Shown: positions 48,648 to 55,970, counted from the stretch's first letter. The stretch: 64,000 nt of DNA from Denitrobacterium detoxificans (GCF_001643775.1 NZ_CP011402.1:1768432-1832431), one strand, 5' to 3'. The notes: generated from the letters alone by a model not told the origin. A program made the numbers and translations.

Positions 48648-49245
48648 GATATAACCCCCTGCGGCGTTCCTGCACCTAGACATTTCGAGTAGATACGTGC
48701 GCAAACCCACCAGAGCCGTTCTAAGGCCCGTTTTTAGGTAAAAAGGTCTAGCACATCGTACCTACAAGGAAATAGCCCGTAGGAACGACGAGAAGGCCTT
48801 TGTATGTGCGCGGTGCACCCCACCAACCCCCGATGAGCTATTTGCGTGCGCCCATTTGCAAGTGGGATGCGGGCTATCTACCCAACCGGGTGATTGGGGC
48901 GGTTGTCATTTCAGGGACCCCAAGCACCGCGTTTGATAAATAAGCGATAGTTAAGCCACAAGTAGATGATACATTGCTGATTACTAAATGACAAGTAAAA
49001 TTTGATGCAAATACTATCTCATTTCAACTATGCTTCTGAACAGGCCTTTTATCCAAATTCTTTATGAGACGGCTTCTAACATGCCGTAACCCCCACGCAG
49101 CGAATACGTACCCGTTTTTACTTAAAACATGGGCTTAGAATCGATGGATATCACAGGATTTTGTATCGTTTCATGCATGATGTTTTCATTGACAATTTCA
49201 ATATTCCCTCAATTGGAAACACCCTCCCCTACCCCCTCGAAACGC
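48648..49245. other. AT-richer intergenic region, no convincing gene
   Basis: About 600 bp without a supported gene. It contains an imperfect hairpin (48756-48765 with 48779-48788, 9 of 10 pairs). It also has two similar AT motifs, CCCGTTTTTAGGTAAAA near 48729 and CCCGTTTTTACTTAAAA near 49110, the first close to the AlbA_2-type gene start. The composition is clearly less GC-rich between 48940 and 49220 than in the flanks. A plus-strand open frame at 49129-49374 runs through the citrate synthase terminator and is not credible. Confidence 0.5.
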
Positions 49246-49275
49246 AAAAAGCCCCGCGGAATGCAACCGCGGGGC
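49246..49275 (-). terminator. Intrinsic terminator of citrate synthase gene
   Basis: A 9 bp perfect stem, GCCCCGCGG with CCGCGGGGC, and a 7-base loop are followed on the minus strand by TTTTT. It lies about 95 bases beyond the citrate synthase stop codon. Confidence 0.85.
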
Positions 49276-49370
49276 ATAAGAAGACTTCTTGATGCGCTTC
49301 AGGGAGCGAGAAAAGGCTTATTTACGGCCAGAACCGTCCGAGCATCTTATCGACCCAGAAACGAAGTCGT

Positions 49371-50717
49371 CTAGCGCTCCTGAATGGGCACGTAGGGCGC
49401 TTCGGTCTTCTGCGTACTCTTGTAAGCAGGACGAATGATGCGCTTGCCGCTTACGATCTCTTCGAAGCGATGAGCGCTCCAGCCCGCCATACGTGCGCAG
49501 GCAAACAGCGGCGTGAACAGGTCCTCCGGAATGCCAAGCATGCTATACACGAAGCCAGAATACATATCGACGTTCGCGCACATATCCTTGCGCGTACCCT
49601 TCTCGCGAAGAATGACCTCGGGAGACAGGCGCTCGATGGCTTCGAGTAACTTGAACTCAGCCTCGAATTCGGTGCCGGCAGCCAGCTCGGAAGCATATTT
49701 CTTCAGTACCACGGCGCGCGGGTCGCTCTTGGTGTATACCGCATGACCCATGCCGTACACCAGGCCACTGTGGTCATACGCCTGCTTGTTGACGATCTTT
49801 GCCAGATAATCGGCAACTTCGTCGTCATTTTCCCAGTTCGAAACGTTCTGCTTGATTTCGGCCTGCATAGCGCGCACCTTGTGGTTCGCACCACCATGCT
49901 TGTGGCCCTTCAGCGAGCCCACAGCCGCCGAATACGCAGAATACGGGTCGGTATCGGCGCTGGAAAGCAGGCGCGACGTAAACGTGGAGTTGTTGCCGCC
50001 GCCATGTTCCGCATGCAGGCAGAGCATGATGTCGAGCATGCGCGCTTCCTGGGGCGTGAATTCGCGATTGGGGCGCAGCATGGAAAGGAACGTTTCAGCA
50101 GTGCTCTGACCAGGGATAAAACGATGCATAATCATCGACTCGTGATGATAGCGCGCGCGGAGCGCATAGTAAGAAAGCACGGCGACGCGCGGAAGCTTCG
50201 AAATAAGCGAGATGGCCGTGGCGATCTCGTGCTCGTAGCTGCGATCTTCCGCATGCTCGTCATACGCATACAGCAGCAGAATGCAGCGCTGCAGGACGTT
50301 CATGACGTCGAGCGGCGTGTCCTTCATGATGATTGAAGCCGTAAAGCCATTGGGCAGGTCGCGGTTCGCATCGAGCGCGGCAATGAACTGGTCGAGGCGC
50401 TCCTGCGTGGGAAGCTTGCCCATAAGCAGCAGATACGCCACTTCCTCGTAGTTGTAGCGACGTTCGCTGCCCGCATCGCCAATAAGGTCGTAGATATTGT
50501 AGCCACGGAAGGTAAGGCGGCCATCGTCGGCGATCTTGTCGCCATCGCTCATAACGTAGCCATGTACGTTCGAGATGTTGGTAATGCCAGCCACAACGCC
50601 CGAGCCGTTGGCATTTCGCAGGCCACGCTTTACGTCGTACCTGGTGTACCACGACGGGTCAATGGAATTAATGTCCGTGAAGTGGCGGTATAGTTCCAGC
50701 TTCTGATCTTCGCCCAT
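49371..50717 (-). CDS. gltA: Citrate synthase (citrate/2-methylcitrate synthase family)
   Basis: Condenses acetyl-CoA with oxaloacetate to citrate at the entry of the TCA cycle or glutamate synthesis. The family signature residues are present: the first catalytic histidine in LHAEHGGGNNSTF, the GHKHGGANH segment, the second histidine in GMGHAVYTKSDPRA and the catalytic aspartate in CANVDMYSGF. The length of about 448 residues and the GHAVY variant fit the longer clostridial/actinomycete-type enzymes. The internal ATG at 50717 is favoured because AAGGG lies six bases before it; in-frame ATGs at 50750 and 50723 are alternatives. The gene stands alone between two terminators. A 2-methylcitrate synthase activity cannot be excluded from sequence, but no prp genes are nearby. 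Confidence 0.93.
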   Translation of the reverse strand: MGEDQKLELYRHFTDINSIDPSWYTRYDVKRGLRNANGSGVVAGITNISNVHGYVMSDGDKIADDGRLTFRGYNIYDLIGDAGSERRYNYEEVAYLLLMGKLPTQERLDQFIAALDANRDLPNGFTASIIMKDTPLDVMNVLQRCILLLYAYDEHAEDRSYEHEIATAISLISKLPRVAVLSYYALRARYHHESMIMHRFIPGQSTAETFLSMLRPNREFTPQEARMLDIMLCLHAEHGGGNNSTFTSRLLSSADTDPYSAYSAAVGSLKGHKHGGANHKVRAMQAEIKQNVSNWENDDEVADYLAKIVNKQAYDHSGLVYGMGHAVYTKSDPRAVVLKKYASELAAGTEFEAEFKLLEAIERLSPEVILREKGTRKDMCANVDMYSGFVYSMLGIPEDLFTPLFACARMAGWSAHRFEEIVSGKRIIRPAYKSTQKTEAPYVPIQER

Positions 50718-50845
50718 AAGCATCCCTTCATCTACGGCGCTCCCTTGCACCGCGCATGCCAGCGTTTCAAGCCATTCTAACCGTTTCCCGGCGCACTTTA
50801 CCGCACTATAGTAAAACGCAACAATGCTACACGAAGATACAGAAA

Positions 50846-50874
50846 GCCCCGCTTAGAGAAACTCTAGGCGGGGC
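50846..50874 (-). terminator. Intrinsic terminator of the sensor-transporter operon
   Basis: The stem is GCCCCGCTTAGAG paired with CTCTAGGCGGGGC (12 of 13 pairs) with an AAA loop, followed by TTTCT on the minus strand. It lies 24 bases beyond the stop of the Nramp-related gene and just before the citrate synthase promoter region. Confidence 0.8.
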
Positions 50875-50897
50875 AAAAGAAGCAGGCGAATGGAGCG

Positions 50898-52229
50898 CTA
50901 CGCTAAGCCAAGCGCCTGCATGACCAGCAGAATTACGGTAAGCACCACAACGATGGCCACCAGGAGCCACAAGAGCACCCGCATAACGGGACCTACGGCA
51001 TATTTGCCCATCACATACTTATCGGCGGCGATGATGGCCATAAACGCCAGCAGAATGGGCAGGATGACGCCATTGATGAACTGAGCCATGATCATGACGC
51101 CCATTAGATCCAGGTCGGGAATAAGCACGATGGCCGCAGAGAACACAATGATGCCCGTGATGAGGCCCTTGAAGATGGGTGCCTCCTTGAAGCTGAATTC
51201 CACGCCCGCTTCCCAACCAAATGCCTCGCACACGACAAACGCGCTGGTGAGGGGCAGCACGCAAGCCGCCAGGAAGCTCGCACCCACCAAACCCACGGCA
51301 AAGAGAATCTGAGCGTACTGGCCGGCGAAGGGGACCAGGGCGCTTGCCGCATCGGCAGCGCTATCCACGTGCACGCCCGCCGGGAACAGCACCGCACCCG
51401 TAGTTACGATGATGAACCAGGCCACAATACATGCCGCCACCGATCCACTAACGGCATCGGCCCTGATGGCGAGCATTTCGTCTTCTTCCGTGCCCGTGCC
51501 CTTTTCCACGATATTGCTCTGCGCGTAGAACATCATCCACGGAGCAATGGTAGTACCGATTGTAGAGATGACCAGGCTAATGAAGTTCTGCGACTGGACG
51601 ATCTGCGGCTGCACGGTAGAGAGGAATGCGCTGGGCCAATCGGGGTTCGCCATGAACGCGGCAATGATGTACGTGACGAACACGAAGGAAATAATGAGGA
51701 AGATGCGCTCGACACGCTGATAGTTACCACCGCTTACCAGCAGCCATACCGCCAACGCGGAAACGACAACCGACACCCACGTGGGGATGCCGAACATGCC
51801 GCAGCCGGCAGCAATACCCGCGAACTGGGAAAACGTGGTGCACACGTTGCCGATGAGCAGGGCCAGCATGGCCAAGGCCGTGGGACGAATGCCAAAGCGC
51901 TCGCGCACGAGGGCCGCGAACCCCTTGCCTGTTACAGCGCCCATGCGACCGGCCGTGAGCTGCACGACCACCAACAGCACGCACATGACGGGGATGATCC
52001 ACAGGCAAGCGAAGCCGAATTCGGCGCCCACCGTGCTATACGTGGCAATGCCACCTGCATCGTTGCCGGCCATAGCCGTAATGATGCCCGGGCCCATGGC
52101 GGCCAGAACAACCGCCAGACGGCTTTTCTTCTTTATGGGAGAAGCAGGCGCATTTGCATCGCGCAAGATTTCCTCGCCGCGCTCAGCGCGTTCGGCCAGT
52201 ACTTCTTCCGTAGTCTTGCTTGCACTCAT
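50898..52229 (-). CDS. Nramp-family divalent metal transporter, NRMT (Mg2+-type) subgroup likely
   Basis: A 443-residue inner-membrane protein with about 11 hydrophobic segments. The family hallmark of helix 1 is recognisable but altered: the usual DPGN metal site reads DAGG (AGNDAGGIATYS). In helix 6 the usual AxxMPH reads TxxAPW (GTTIAPWMMF), so the soft methionine ligand is missing. Loss of the Met and changes in the Asn position are features of the Nramp-related magnesium transporters, a clade with a characterised Eggerthella lenta member, rather than of Mn2+/Fe2+ importers. The start follows only 3 bases after the stop of the PRC/MgtE_N/CBS gene, so the two form an operon. Mg2+ (possibly also Mn2+) uptake is inferred. 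Confidence 0.87.
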   Translation of the reverse strand: MSASKTTEEVLAERAERGEEILRDANAPASPIKKKSRLAVVLAAMGPGIITAMAGNDAGGIATYSTVGAEFGFACLWIIPVMCVLLVVVQLTAGRMGAVTGKGFAALVRERFGIRPTALAMLALLIGNVCTTFSQFAGIAAGCGMFGIPTWVSVVVSALAVWLLVSGGNYQRVERIFLIISFVFVTYIIAAFMANPDWPSAFLSTVQPQIVQSQNFISLVISTIGTTIAPWMMFYAQSNIVEKGTGTEEDEMLAIRADAVSGSVAACIVAWFIIVTTGAVLFPAGVHVDSAADAASALVPFAGQYAQILFAVGLVGASFLAACVLPLTSAFVVCEAFGWEAGVEFSFKEAPIFKGLITGIIVFSAAIVLIPDLDLMGVMIMAQFINGVILPILLAFMAIIAADKYVMGKYAVGPVMRVLLWLLVAIVVVLTVILLVMQALGLA

Positions 52230-52232
52230 ACC

Positions 52233-53582
52233 CTACCCCGCATATCCCGCGATATGCAGCACCACCAGGGTGTATGCAATAAGCGCAACGATTCCGATGA
52301 TGGAAAGAAGCGCACCGCGGGTGAAATTGTCGCTCTTGGTTTCCTCGACATCGTCCTCGATGACGTCGATGGCGTCGTCGAAGGTAACGATGCCCAGCAT
52401 TTCGCCGCGCTCGTCGACCACAGGAATAGCCCACAAGTTGTACTTCGAAATGCTCTCGGCAACCTCGTCTTCCGATTCATCAGGTAAAACAGTAATGAGG
52501 TCGTCGCTGAACATGATGTCAGCGAGCTTCGTTTCGGGCTGGGCAAGCACCAGGCTACGCACTGAAAGCACACCTGCAAGCTTGCCGTACTCGTCGTTCA
52601 CGTACAGATAGTGAATGCTGGGAAAATCCTCGGGCAGATGGCGCAGGGCTTCGATCGCATCGGCCACCGTGTCGCCAGCCTGCATGGCAACCACCTGCGT
52701 AGTCATCATGCCACCTGCGGTTTCATCGCGATAGCCCAGCAGGTTGCGAATATCGGCGGCGTCCTCCATACCCATGAGTCGCAGCAAGCGCTCGGCCTTT
52801 TCGTAAGGCAAATCGCGCACGATATCGGCGGCGTCGTCGGGCTCCATGCTGCCCAGCAGCTTACTTGCACGGGCGTCATCGAGGTCGTCGAGGGTGTCGG
52901 CCTGATACTCGTCTTCCATTTCCGAAATGGCATCGCTAGCACGCTCGTCGTCGAGATGCTCGAACACCGCAGCGCGCTGAGCAGGATCGAGCTGTTCTAG
53001 AATGTCGGCCACATCGGCGGGATGCAGCTCGTTCAAACGCGTGTGCGTAACGGAGAGCTGCACCTTCGAAAGGTCACGATCGAGCAGGTCCATGTAATTC
53101 CAGGCAATGATGTGCTCGTCGATACGCTTACCCACGAGCTTCGCGCACCCAGCGGCCGCGCGTTCGATCCAGGGGGCCAAGCCGCGAAGAATGCCACGAA
53201 TGCCAACTTCAGCACCCAGGAGACGAAGCTGAGTACCGCTTTCCGACAGCTTGAGATCGTTTACGCGCACGACTTTCATGCCATGCGTGTCGACGATTTG
53301 ACGGTCCATGAGGTCGCGCGCTAAGAGCACTTCCTGAGGCTGCAGATAGCTAAAGCGAATGCCCGTAGAAGGCACGGCAAGGCGCACAGCGTCGCCATCG
53401 TAGCGATCGACGTACTTGCGCCAACTAATCATGAATGGCACGTTACCTGGCCCCTTGAAAGCCAGACTCGTGACGCGAGGAAATACCTCGCCCGTTTGGA
53501 TTGCCAGATCGGAGATAGATCCGATACGCTCGCCATCTTCATCGAAGACAGGGCGACCCAGCATCTGAGAAAGATAGAGCAC
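52233..53582 (-). CDS. PRC-barrel / MgtE_N / CBS-pair protein with one C-terminal membrane helix
   Basis: A 449-residue protein. Residues 1-85 resemble a PRC-barrel, possibly followed by a second PRC-like repeat. Residues ~175-290 match the MgtE N-terminal superhelical domain (LHPADVADILEQLD, EPDDAADIVRDLP). Residues ~295-425 are two CBS motifs (GGMMTTQVV, then AIPVVDERGEMLGIVTFDDAIDVI). Residues ~430-446 form a single hydrophobic helix. In true MgtE channels the N and CBS domains sense cytosolic Mg2+ and gate a five-helix pore; here the pore is absent and the neighbouring gene encodes an Nramp-type transporter. A role as a Mg2+-sensing partner of that transporter is inferred. The start is GTG with GGAGG four bases upstream. 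Confidence 0.88.
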   Translation of the reverse strand: MLYLSQMLGRPVFDEDGERIGSISDLAIQTGEVFPRVTSLAFKGPGNVPFMISWRKYVDRYDGDAVRLAVPSTGIRFSYLQPQEVLLARDLMDRQIVDTHGMKVVRVNDLKLSESGTQLRLLGAEVGIRGILRGLAPWIERAAAGCAKLVGKRIDEHIIAWNYMDLLDRDLSKVQLSVTHTRLNELHPADVADILEQLDPAQRAAVFEHLDDERASDAISEMEDEYQADTLDDLDDARASKLLGSMEPDDAADIVRDLPYEKAERLLRLMGMEDAADIRNLLGYRDETAGGMMTTQVVAMQAGDTVADAIEALRHLPEDFPSIHYLYVNDEYGKLAGVLSVRSLVLAQPETKLADIMFSDDLITVLPDESEDEVAESISKYNLWAIPVVDERGEMLGIVTFDDAIDVIEDDVEETKSDNFTRGALLSIIGIVALIAYTLVVLHIAGYAG

Positions 53583-53859
53583 GCTTCCTCCAAATGTCGT
53601 TTATGCGGCTGCCGCTGAGGCAGCCACGGAGGGCGTGCCGGAGCGGCTAACTACTAAGAGGTTTGGATTTTCGAACCTTCAAGTAATAACCTTCCATTGT
53701 TCCAATACATGCAGGTATGAGCATTGAGCCCCTACCTAGAGGCCGCTGCCATAATCGCGTGCCGCCTACCACCTGGCAAGACGACGTGCGGTTCGCACCC
53801 GCGCAGGAAACTGTAACAGATGCGCTTGTGAAGTGCAGCAAATATTTCCAAAAAGCGTG
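53583..53859. other. Divergent intergenic region between the sensor gene and tRNA-Arg
   Basis: The region contains a perfect 7 bp hairpin (GGCTGCC-GCTGA-GGCAGCC, 53607-53625) in the leader of the sensor-transporter operon. I see no M-box or other Mg2+ riboswitch and no supported gene in the rest. Confidence 0.45.
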
Positions 53860-53887
53860 TTGACTCCTTTTCGCGAACTGTTAATAT
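53860..53887 (+). promoter_or_regulatory. Promoter of first tRNA-Arg gene
   Basis: TTGACT (53860-53865) and TAATAT (53882-53887) are separated by 16 bases. Predicted initiation is about 10 bases before the mature tRNA 5' end. Confidence 0.7.
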
Positions 53888-53906
53888 ACCTTTTGCTGCT
53901 TCAAAT

Positions 53907-53983
53907 GCGCCGTTACCTCAGCTGGATAGAGGGACTGACTACGAATCAGTACGTCGGGGGTTCGAATCCCTCACGGCGCACCA
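53907..53983 (+). tRNA. tRNA-Arg (anticodon ACG), copy 1
   Basis: Full cloverleaf: acceptor GCGCCGT with ACGGCGC, D stem CCTC with GAGG, anticodon stem ACTGA with TCAGT around the loop CTACGAA (anticodon ACG, read as ICG after deamination), T loop TTCGAAT, and an encoded CCA end. It reads CGU/CGC/CGA arginine codons. A terminator follows 14 bases later. A second identical gene lies at 55798. Confidence 0.97.
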
Positions 53984-53997
53984 TTTAGCATTGTAAA

Positions 53998-54021
53998 GCT
54001 CCTGTTCGCAGGGGCTTTTTT
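53998..54021 (+). terminator. Terminator of tRNA-Arg copy 1
   Basis: GCTCCTG and CAGGGGC form a 7 bp stem (one T-G pair) with a TTCG loop followed by TTTTTT. The same terminator, with a perfect stem, follows copy 2. Confidence 0.85.
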
Positions 54022-54038
54022 GTTTTCACAGACAGCAC

Positions 54039-54354
54039 TGGGGGCATGGGCCCGTAGGAGCACCATCGGCCGGGGCCCGCCCGCATGCGCCCCGCCGGAC
54101 ACCCGCTCCGCTGCTCGCGTGGTTTCGGCCCCACACGGGCCGAAACCTACGCTCGTGCGCTCGCTGGTTCATGACTTTACTTTGCGCTGCCCGGGGTTGT
54201 CCGCGGATTTGCGTGAGGCCTTGCCTCCCGCTCTCCGCGGCAACCCCGGGTTCAGCGCTATTTAGTGTTTTCACAGTGGTCCTGCGGGGCGCATGCGGGC
54301 GGGCGCGACCCGTTCATGCCAATCACAGTGCCTCCTACGGGGCCCACGCCCCCA
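54039..54354. repeat. Nested palindromic element, copy A (MITE/REP-like)
   Basis: Outer arms 54039-54098 and 54284-54354 are imperfect inverted repeats of about 60-70 bp. The core unit runs from 54083 to 54296 and has perfect 11 bp ends, GCATGCGCCCC and GGGGCGCATGC. Inside are stem-loop 1 (GGTTTCGGCCC with GGGCCGAAACC, 54120-54148) and stem-loop 2 (54184-54258, about 22 bp in three stacked stems including CCCGGGGTTG and CCGCGG). No protein is encoded that I can support. A related copy lies at 55424-55604. Confidence 0.6.
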
Positions 54355-54540
54355 GCGCAACCCGATCGGAGAAAAGCCCGGGAACGGAGCTTGCAAGTCT
54401 GACTGAACGCGGGGATTCGAACCCCCGCCGACTTGTGGGGACCTGGGGAAAGTGTGTGAGCTGGCCGGCTGCGCCGGCGTCGCTGTCACGGGTAGGGACG
54501 ATCGCGGTGGAAGCCTGGACGGAACATCGCAGACACAAAT

Positions 54541-54570
54541 AAAACGCCCTCGTCGCGGTGACGAGGGCGT
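54541..54570 (-). terminator. Intrinsic terminator of yhhQ
   Basis: An 11 bp perfect stem (ACGCCCTCGTC with GACGAGGGCGT) and a 5-base loop are followed on the minus strand by TTTTATTT. It lies 30 bases past the yhhQ stop codon. The DNA between 54355 and 54540 holds an isolated tRNA T-arm-like hairpin (54409-54428) but no gene. Confidence 0.85.
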
Positions 54571-54599
54571 TAAAGGGCGAGCTGGCAGGTGCGCGATTG

Positions 54600-55292
54600 C
54601 TACGCCTCTGCTTGCTGCATGGCGCCGGAAGTGGGCATGCGACGCGTAAGAAGGTAGAAGAAAGGCGTATCGCAGGCTGCAAGGAGCAGCTTGATAAGGT
54701 ACTGGCCCACCATCATGGCGCCCAGAGCGGGGAGCATGGCGGGGTCGAAGAGCCAACCGAAGCCGATGCCGAAAGCGATGCCCACAAAGACAACCGTGTC
54801 GATGATCTGCGACGTCATAGTAGAGGCGTTATTCCACATGAAGCGAAGCTTTTCGTTGCTCGTGCGCGCGAGCACATTGTCGCGGATCTTGTGGAAGACC
54901 CACACGTCCCAGGATTGGGATAGGAAGTACGCCGTCATGCTACCGATAACGAAGATAACGTTCTGGCCGAGGAGCATGTCGTAGGATACCTGCATCTCAG
55001 CATTTGCCGCAGGCAGATACTGGGTAAGCAGAATAAGGCCCGTTGCCAAAAGCTGACACACGAAACCCCAGTTTACGACCGTCTGAGCGGCCTTGCGGCC
55101 CCAGATTTCGCCGATAACGTCGGTCATGAGAAAAGTAATGGCGTAGCAGAGCGCTGCGCCCGGTAGCGTAATAGTGCTACCGAACAGGGGAATCCCCGTT
55201 TGAATGGTCTTTGCGGTCACGACGTTGCTCACCACGAGCGACACCGCGAACACCATGCCGCAAAGCATAAGGTTCTTGTTCGTCTTCTTCAC
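54600..55292 (-). CDS. yhhQ: Queuosine precursor transporter, YhhQ (VUT) family
   Basis: A 230-residue membrane protein with about six hydrophobic helices. It carries the family signature TDVIGEIWGRKAAQ and the conserved downstream segment with WDVWVFHKIR. YhhQ proteins import queuosine precursors (preQ0/preQ1 in E. coli). The start is GTG at 55292 with AAGGA seven bases upstream; a nearby ATG at 55299 is out of frame. The gene lies alone between two tRNA-Arg copies, about 700 bp upstream of queC in map order and on the same strand. The association with queC and queF supports the substrate assignment. The leader may contain a preQ1-I-like element (see separate entry). Confidence 0.9.
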   Translation of the reverse strand: MKKTNKNLMLCGMVFAVSLVVSNVVTAKTIQTGIPLFGSTITLPGAALCYAITFLMTDVIGEIWGRKAAQTVVNWGFVCQLLATGLILLTQYLPAANAEMQVSYDMLLGQNVIFVIGSMTAYFLSQSWDVWVFHKIRDNVLARTSNEKLRFMWNNASTMTSQIIDTVVFVGIAFGIGFGWLFDPAMLPALGAMMVGQYLIKLLLAACDTPFFYLLTRRMPTSGAMQQAEA

Positions 55293-55300
55293 TTTTCATT

Positions 55301-55353
55301 CCTTAGTTTTGATGTAGCTGGATAATTGCGAACAGCTGCTCGTCGAAACGAGC
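55301..55353 (-). promoter_or_regulatory. Candidate preQ1-I-like leader element of yhhQ
   Basis: On the minus strand, AGCTG and CAGCT form a 5 bp stem around a 12-base loop starting TTC. An A-rich tail, CAAAACTAAGGA, then merges with the ribosome site. This layout (short stem, ~12-base loop, A-rich tail ending in CTAAGGA) resembles preQ1 class I riboswitches, and the gene is the right type. However, the loop-tail pseudoknot is weak (only TTA with TAA), so the call is tentative. A perfect 6 bp hairpin with a tetraloop (55338-55353) precedes it. Confidence 0.3.
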
Positions 55354-55423
55354 CTGCGAAGTATAGCACTCGCTTATGTAGGCGCTATGTGCTCCCCTCC
55401 CACTCTATGGTTATCCCGCTCGC

Positions 55424-55604
55424 GCATGCGCCCGGGCCCGCCATCTGGACATCGCTCCGCTGCTCGCGTGGGTAAGGCCCCGCACGGGCCTTGCCCTACG
55501 CTCGTGCGCTGCGCTGGTTCATGCTTTTATATGGTCGCTTGGCTGAGCCAAGCGACTTTTTGGTTTGCTTTCACAATGTCCTGATGGCGGACCTGGGCGC
55601 ATGC
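55424..55604. repeat. Nested palindromic element, copy B (MITE/REP-like)
   Basis: Bounded by 10 bp inverted ends GCATGCGCCC (55424-55433) and GGGCGCATGC (55595-55604). It shares with copy A the blocks GCTCCGCTGCTCGCGTGG, CCTACGCTCGTGCGCT and CGCTGGTTCATG. Its stem-loop 1 (GGGTAAGGCCC with GGGCCTTGCCC, 55469-55496) occupies the same place as that of copy A with paired changes in both arms. A second stem here is a strong terminator. Further GCATGC-containing dyads (55600-55672) follow. No gene is supported in 55354-55749. Confidence 0.6.
55534..55561 (+). terminator. Strong plus-strand terminator without an obvious gene
   Basis: GTCGCTTGGC-TGA-GCCAAGCGAC is a perfect 10 bp stem followed by TTTTT. 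The T-tract is only on the plus strand. No plus-strand gene ends here, so it may end a small RNA that includes the upstream stem-loop of copy B, or it may simply be part of the repeat. Confidence 0.75.
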
Positions 55605-55749
55605 TGGGACGGAGGGCAGCGGTATGACTCCATCCCGCTCGGCGCGTGGCGCCTCGCCTCCTAGCATGCGGGCGCTGTTCGCAATTTATGCGCGGGGACC
55701 CTTGGGAAGTGTCGGAAATTTGAAGGTCTGAATAAATCGGCGAAAGCCG

Positions 55750-55779
55750 TTGACACAAGCGGATAGAACGGGCATTATA
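55750..55779 (+). promoter_or_regulatory. Promoter of second tRNA-Arg gene
   Basis: The consensus -35 TTGACA (55750-55755) is followed after 17-18 bases by CATTAT/ATTATA (55773-55779). The mature tRNA starts about 19 bases downstream. Confidence 0.65.
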
Positions 55780-55797
55780 TTCCTCGCTGATTTACTT

Positions 55798-55874
55798 GCG
55801 CCGTTACCTCAGCTGGATAGAGGGACTGACTACGAATCAGTACGTCGGGGGTTCGAATCCCTCACGGCGCACCA
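55798..55874 (+). tRNA. tRNA-Arg (anticodon ACG), copy 2
   Basis: Identical in sequence to the copy at 53907, including the encoded CCA. The next 40 bases are also nearly identical (two differences). This makes a direct repeat of about 115 bp on either side of the yhhQ segment. The promoters differ between the two copies. Confidence 0.97.
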
Positions 55875-55888
55875 TTTAGCATTGTGAA

Positions 55889-55912
55889 GCCCCTGTTCGC
55901 AGGGGCTTTTTT
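55889..55912 (+). terminator. Terminator of tRNA-Arg copy 2
   Basis: GCCCCTG and CAGGGGC form a perfect 7 bp stem with a TTCG loop, followed by TTTTTT. Confidence 0.88.
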
Positions 55913-55925
55913 GTTGCTATAAACT

Positions 55926-55961
55926 AACGACGCCCGGCTTTACTGCAAGTCGGGCGTCGTT
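55926..55961 (-). terminator. Terminator of queC, probably bidirectional
   Basis: A 15-pair stem (AACGACGCCCGGCTT with AAGTCGGGCGTCGTT, one G-T pair) with a 6-base loop. The minus side continues AGTTT and the plus side TT, so it can end queC and also block transcription from the tRNA side. It lies 9 bases beyond the queC stop. Confidence 0.8.
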
Positions 55962-55970
55962 TTGCATCGC

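Noticed and set aside
49129-49374. Short plus-strand open frame of 81 codons
   Set aside because: It runs through the citrate synthase terminator and into that gene's 3' end, and has no ribosome site.
53583-53720. Possible Mg2+ (M-box) riboswitch before the sensor-transporter operon
   Set aside because: Only a simple 7 bp hairpin is present; the long conserved M-box core is not seen.
54409-54428. Isolated tRNA T-arm-like hairpin (GCGGGG with TTCGAAT-type loop) on the minus strand
   Set aside because: No acceptor, D-arm or anticodon arm could be found around it; at best a tRNA remnant.
53907-55874. Integrated element with tRNA-derived attachment sites
   Set aside because: Both tRNA copies are complete with their own promoters, and there is no integrase or phage/plasmid gene between them.
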